Of a stretch of DNA of 9,605 nt, positions 6,959-9,605 are shown piece after piece. This DNA comes from Clostridiales bacterium (GTDB lineage: Bacteria > Bacillota_B > Dehalobacteriia > UBA4068). The stretch spans positions 1-9,605 of the forward strand of contig WRIA01000010.1 in NCBI GenBank assembly GCA_009782975.1. Reading direction: 5' to 3'. The notes below the pieces were generated by a model. That model ran no database searches. It was not told the origin of the DNA and saw only the letters and a program-made list of their open reading frames with translations. A program made the position numbers and the translations under genes. The stretch's first letter is position 1. Every line of letters starts with the position of its first letter.

Positions 6959-7531
6959 ATGGAGCATAAGGTGATATTGTTAAGCGGCAGCCCAAGGGAA
7001 GGCGGCAATACGGAGCAAGTGCTTACCGCTTGCGCCGAGGAACTTAAAAACTCCGGCTTACAGCCGGAGATAATAAGCCTGCGCGGCAAAAGTATAGGCA
7101 GTTGCAATGCCTGCGGACACTGCAACAGTACGGGGCGTTGCGCCCTTGGCGACGGTGCCAACGATATTTTCGATAAAATAAAGGAGGCCAGGGGCCTTAT
7201 AGTGGGTGCGCCGGTTTACTACGGCACGGCGCGGGGCGATGTTATGTGCTTTTTGCAGCGCCTGGGCATGATAAGCGCCCGCAACGGCCGCTTTTTGGAC
7301 GGCATGGTAGGCGGGCCTATCGCCGTTGCCAGACGTGGCGGACATACGGCCACCATACAGGAACTGCTGATGTTTTCCTTTATTTGCGGCATGATAGTGC
7401 CCGGCTCCGATTACTGGAATATGGTATTTGGGCGGGATAAGGGCGAATGTCAGGAGGATGTGGAAGGTATGGGCACGGCCCGCCTGTTTGCCGTAAATGT
7501 GGCCAAGGTGATACACGCGTTGTACGGATAA
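6959..7531 (+). CDS. Iron-sulfur flavoprotein / NADPH-dependent FMN reductase family
   Basis: The 190-residue protein has a flavodoxin-like fold that binds FMN. The phosphate loop is SGSPREGGNTEQVL (9-22) and the isoalloxazine-side loop is GAPVYYGTARGD (83-94). Between them Cys49, Cys52, Cys55 and Cys61 form a compact CX2CX2CX5C motif, as in the Isf family, where it holds a [4Fe-4S] cluster that exchanges electrons with ferredoxin and FMN. In anaerobes such proteins are linked to oxygen or peroxide defence and electron shuttling; the substrate here is unknown. The ATG at 6959 follows GGGAGGG with good spacing, and two TAA codons close the frame. A perfect -10 precedes it and the 41/42-bp array lies just upstream. 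No terminator is obvious in the 28 nt before the convergent membrane gene. Confidence 0.88.
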   Translation: MEHKVILLSGSPREGGNTEQVLTACAEELKNSGLQPEIISLRGKSIGSCNACGHCNSTGRCALGDGANDIFDKIKEARGLIVGAPVYYGTARGDVMCFLQRLGMISARNGRFLDGMVGGPIAVARRGGHTATIQELLMFSFICGMIVPGSDYWNMVFGRDKGECQEDVEGMGTARLFAVNVAKVIHALYG

Positions 7532-7559
7532 TAAAGGCTTTTGCTACGGGCAGCCATTA

Positions 7560-8129
7560 TCAGCCGTTGCGCCGCCCGGTAACTATAAACAGTTTGGTAA
7601 TGGTAAAAGCCGCGGCGGCGGTAAGCAGCGAGATACCGGCTTTTAAAAGCAGGGCGTTTACGGGCGGCGGGGATACCCCGGCCAGCAAAAAGGATGCGCC
7701 GTTGGCCAGCAGGGAAAAGAGCAGAGCGGGGAAGATAGCGCCGCCGCGGGCAAGCATAGTTATAAGGCAGGAGGAAAGAAAAACAGCCACCAAAAAGATA
7801 TACAAGGGCAGCAGACCCCCGCCTTCTATGTATCCCTGCCGGGAATATACGGTATAACCCCAAGTTAGCGCGGCCAGACCGATTAAAACCGCATAGCAGC
7901 ACATACCGGCTATCTGTAACAGCAGATGATGCCAGAATCCGCGCTTGCGCCGCGGGTAGATATTCTCTGGCCTGTTATACTTACGGCTTTCCATATATAG
8001 GCTTTCGTATTCGGAGCTTTCGTAATAGGGAAAGGCCGGTCGTTCAGGCGGTTGGCCGGGTTCCGGCACAGCCTCCGGACGCGCCGCCATGTTTGAGGTT
8101 TCCGTTACAGGCGGATATTCGTTTTCCAT
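7560..8129 (-). CDS. Four-helix integral membrane protein of unknown function
   Basis: The 189-residue protein has a 65-residue hydrophilic N-terminus rich in Pro, Glu and Tyr (for example PYYESSEYESLYMESRKY, 34-51). This ends in the basic patch PRRKRG (59-64), which by the positive-inside rule places it in the cytoplasm. Four hydrophobic helices follow at about 68-91, 106-127, 131-151 and 157-183. The size and helix pattern recall the small YrzE/TIGR04086 membrane proteins of Firmicutes, but the long N-terminal segment is not part of that family as I know it and the assignment is tentative. The ATG at 8129 follows CCGGGGT at 7-nt spacing; an in-frame start at 8183 would lie upstream of the predicted promoter. 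It is divergent from the EamA transporter gene and convergent with the flavoprotein gene. Confidence 0.72.
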   Translation of the reverse strand: MENEYPPVTETSNMAARPEAVPEPGQPPERPAFPYYESSEYESLYMESRKYNRPENIYPRRKRGFWHHLLLQIAGMCCYAVLIGLAALTWGYTVYSRQGYIEGGGLLPLYIFLVAVFLSSCLITMLARGGAIFPALLFSLLANGASFLLAGVSPPPVNALLLKAGISLLTAAAAFTITKLFIVTGRRNG

Positions 8130-8154
8130 AAAAATTACCCCGGTCGACAGTTTT

Positions 8155-8189
8155 TGTATATTTGTTGTTGCTATTTTCGGCAAAATAGC
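8155..8189 (-). promoter_or_regulatory. Promoter with overlapping 20-bp palindrome
   Basis: On the minus strand TTGCCG (8183-8178) and TATACA (8160-8155) are 17 nt apart and would start transcription near 8148, about 19 nt before the membrane-protein ATG. The perfect inverted repeat GCTATTTTCGGCAAAATAGC (8170-8189) covers the -35 hexamer and part of the spacer, which is the usual place for a repressor operator. The promoter hexamers each match consensus at only 4 of 6 positions. Confidence 0.45.
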
Positions 8190-8274
8190 CCCTTTTTCCT
8201 GCCGCGCATAGATATTAGGGGCAAAAGGCTACGGTCTTTTTGGCAGTTAAAGTTATGCAAAGGATGATACGCTG

Positions 8275-9180
8275 GTGCAAAACGATACGGTGCGCAAAGG
8301 CTATACTGTGTTGGTATTGTCGGCCATTATCTGGGGTACGGAGGCCATACTGGTAAAACTGTGCTATGGCGGCGGTTTTTCTGTTACCAGCCTGTTAAGC
8401 CTGCGTTACGCGGTATCACTGCCCGTGTTTGCCATAATGGTAAAAAGGGAAGGAACACCCTTTATTCCTTCTGGTGTACTGCTTGGCCCCTTACTTTTGC
8501 TTTCCGCCAATGTGCTGGCCGGGGTGGTTATGTTGTACCTGGCGCTGGCGCTGCTTCCCGCCACTTTGGCCATACTTTTCTTTTATGCTTACCCTTCCTT
8601 TACCAGCCTGCTGCATATACTGCTAAAGCGCGGCCCTTTGGGCGCGCCGCGCTTACTGGCGCTGGCTGTTTCGGCAATAGGCCTTATACTGCTTTACTGG
8701 AGTTCCAACGCGGGCCTTTCCTTTTGGGGCGTGGCTTGTGCCCTTGCCTCCGCGCTTTTGCAGGCTTTTAAGCTGTTTCAGACCGCAAAACTTTTGCCCC
8801 GCATAAGTGTTGCCGGGCTTAACCTGTTCAATGCTTTTACCACCACCGTGGCCGTCAGCCTGTTCTTTGTCATACAGGCCGTTTCAAGCCCGGAAGGCTT
8901 TGGCCTAAGCTATATAACCGCCTCCGGCTGGCTGTTTATGCTTACTTTGGGTATGCTTGTTACGGTATTCGGCAATCTGTTTATGACACTGGGCATACAG
9001 TATGTGGGCGCGGTGGATACTTCCCTGGTATTGCTGCTGGAGCCGCTTACCACGGCGGCATTGGCCTTTTTTGTATTCGGCGATGTGTTAAGCTCCTGGC
9101 AGATGGTGGGCGGTCTGCTTATACTGCTGGCAGTGGCTTTGCCGGCAGTGTACAATTCAAAGCAAAGCAAGAAAAACTAA
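8275..9180 (+). CDS. EamA/DMT superfamily transporter
   Basis: This is a 301-residue polytopic membrane protein with ten predicted hydrophobic helices in two homologous EamA halves (about residues 8-140 and 150-293). The family signatures are GYTVLVLSAIIWGTEAILVK at the start, SLLSLRYAVSLPVF in helix 2, LPATLAILFFYAYP in helices 3-4, and AVDTSLVLLLEPLTTAALAFFVFGD near the end of the second half. DMT proteins export or exchange amino acids, nucleotides or other metabolites; the substrate cannot be predicted here. GTG 8275 is the only standard in-frame start before the first helix; AAGGA (8259-8263) is 11 nt upstream. A TAA stop lies at 9178-9180. The following transporter gene starts 30 nt later with no terminator between them, so the two are probably cotranscribed. 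Confidence 0.9.
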   Translation: MQNDTVRKGYTVLVLSAIIWGTEAILVKLCYGGGFSVTSLLSLRYAVSLPVFAIMVKREGTPFIPSGVLLGPLLLLSANVLAGVVMLYLALALLPATLAILFFYAYPSFTSLLHILLKRGPLGAPRLLALAVSAIGLILLYWSSNAGLSFWGVACALASALLQAFKLFQTAKLLPRISVAGLNLFNAFTTTVAVSLFFVIQAVSSPEGFGLSYITASGWLFMLTLGMLVTVFGNLFMTLGIQYVGAVDTSLVLLLEPLTTAALAFFVFGDVLSSWQMVGGLLILLAVALPAVYNSKQSKKN

Positions 9181-9210
9181 AGGAAAACAAAAAAGAAGGT
9201 TTGATACAAG

Positions 9211-9605
9211 GTGGCGCACGTTTCCTTATGGCATCAAAAGCAAAAGACGCTGGCTTCGGGCCAAATAGATCAGAAGGATACCTCGTTTTCCAAGGAACCC
9301 TTATGGACGCGGAATTTCGCCAGGATATGGGTGCTTAACCTTACGCTGTGCGGCTGGATGTTTATGATAAACGCCGTGTATCCCCTTTATATAAAGGAGT
9401 TGGGCGGTACGGATATGCTGGTGGGGATAACGGCGGCCGGCTTTGCCGTTTCCTCCGTGGTAATGCGTCCCCTGGCCGGTTGGATGATGGATAACAGAAG
9501 CCGCGACGGCCTTCTGATATGGGGTTCGGCGGCGCTTATAATAATCTCTTTGCTGTTTTTGGTGGCGCCGATGCTTAGTCTGGCGGTGATACTGCGTTTT
9601 GTCAG
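9211..9605 (+). CDS. Major facilitator superfamily transporter, N-terminal part (partial)
   Basis: The gene runs off the right edge; 131 codons are visible. After a hydrophilic N-terminus of about 40 residues come TM1 (IWVLNLTLCGWMFMINAVYPLYIKELG), TM2 (MLVGITAAGFAVSSVVMRPLAG) and the loop GWMMDNRSRDGLLIWGS. That loop corresponds to MFS motif A, a glycine and acidic residue followed by basic residues between TM2 and TM3. TM3 and TM4 follow. Proteins with this start include drug and metabolite efflux systems; no substrate can be assigned from a third of the protein. GTG 9211 is the first start after an in-frame stop at 9202-9204; AAGAAGGT (9193-9200) precedes it by 10 nt. It follows the EamA gene on the same strand by 30 nt, so these are two exporters in one probable operon. 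Confidence 0.85.
   Translation, partial: MAHVSLWHQKQKTLASGQIDQKDTSFSKEPLWTRNFARIWVLNLTLCGWMFMINAVYPLYIKELGGTDMLVGITAAGFAVSSVVMRPLAGWMMDNRSRDGLLIWGSAALIIISLLFLVAPMLSLAVILRFV

Noticed and set aside
6793..7161. Minus-strand open frame of 122 codons covering part of the repeat array.
   Set aside because: Its C-terminus is just translated repeat and the rest is antisense to the iron-sulfur flavoprotein.
7532..7559. Terminator between the convergent flavoprotein and membrane-protein genes.
   Set aside because: Only a 4-bp GGCT/AGCC pairing is visible and it has no T-run on either strand.
7447..7857. Plus-strand open frame of 136 codons across the flavoprotein end and the membrane gene.
   Set aside because: Spans two well-supported genes in other frames and looks like low-complexity shadow translation.
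8240..8268. Promoter TTGGCA-17-GATGAT for the EamA gene.
   Set aside because: The -10 would overlap the ribosome binding site and imply an essentially leaderless transcript; the match is weak.

Overview
The window looks like chromosomal DNA from an anaerobic Gram-positive-type Firmicute (Bacillota, most likely Clostridia or a relative). The support is the rpsB-tsf-pyrH-frr block, strong AGGAGG-type ribosome binding sites, frequent GTG/TTG starts, a clostridial 2[4Fe-4S] ferredoxin, an LCP/TagA cell-wall pair and a stalk-domain secreted protein. The DNA is moderately GC-rich and favours ATA for isoleucine. I cannot name a genus from it.

Layout. (1) Positions 1-2388, plus strand: end of rpsB, tsf, pyrH and frr, a translation and nucleotide housekeeping block. 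A hairpin terminator and a roughly 110-nt potentially folded leader sit between tsf and pyrH; pyrH and frr overlap. (2) 2389-2707: a ferredoxin with its own promoter and a strong hairpin terminator that also faces the convergent minus-strand operon. (3) 5595 down to 2724, minus strand: a four-gene cell-envelope operon in the order DUF4911-like protein, secreted stalk-domain protein, LytR-CpsA-Psr (LCP) phosphotransferase and TagA/WecG glycosyltransferase. TagA-type enzymes build the linkage unit of a wall polymer and LCP enzymes attach such polymers to peptidoglycan, so the two adjacent genes make sense together. (4) 5596-5899: a divergent intergenic region with two identical extended -10 boxes flanking a cluster of hairpins. 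(5) 5900-6649: a stand-alone type I methionine aminopeptidase. (6) 6650-6958: five tandem 41/42-bp units, each able to form a hairpin. (7) 6959-7531: an iron-sulfur flavoprotein of the Isf type. (8) 7560-8129, minus strand: a four-helix membrane protein of unknown function. (9) 8275-9605, plus strand: an EamA/DMT-type exporter followed by the start of a major facilitator transporter.

The protein-coding content is largely ordinary. The unexplained structure lies in the non-coding DNA: the 41/42-bp hairpin array, the hairpin cluster between duplicated TGATATAAT boxes, the putative pyrH leader RNA, and a 20-bp palindrome over a promoter. None of these is proven to be a new system; each has a concrete test below.
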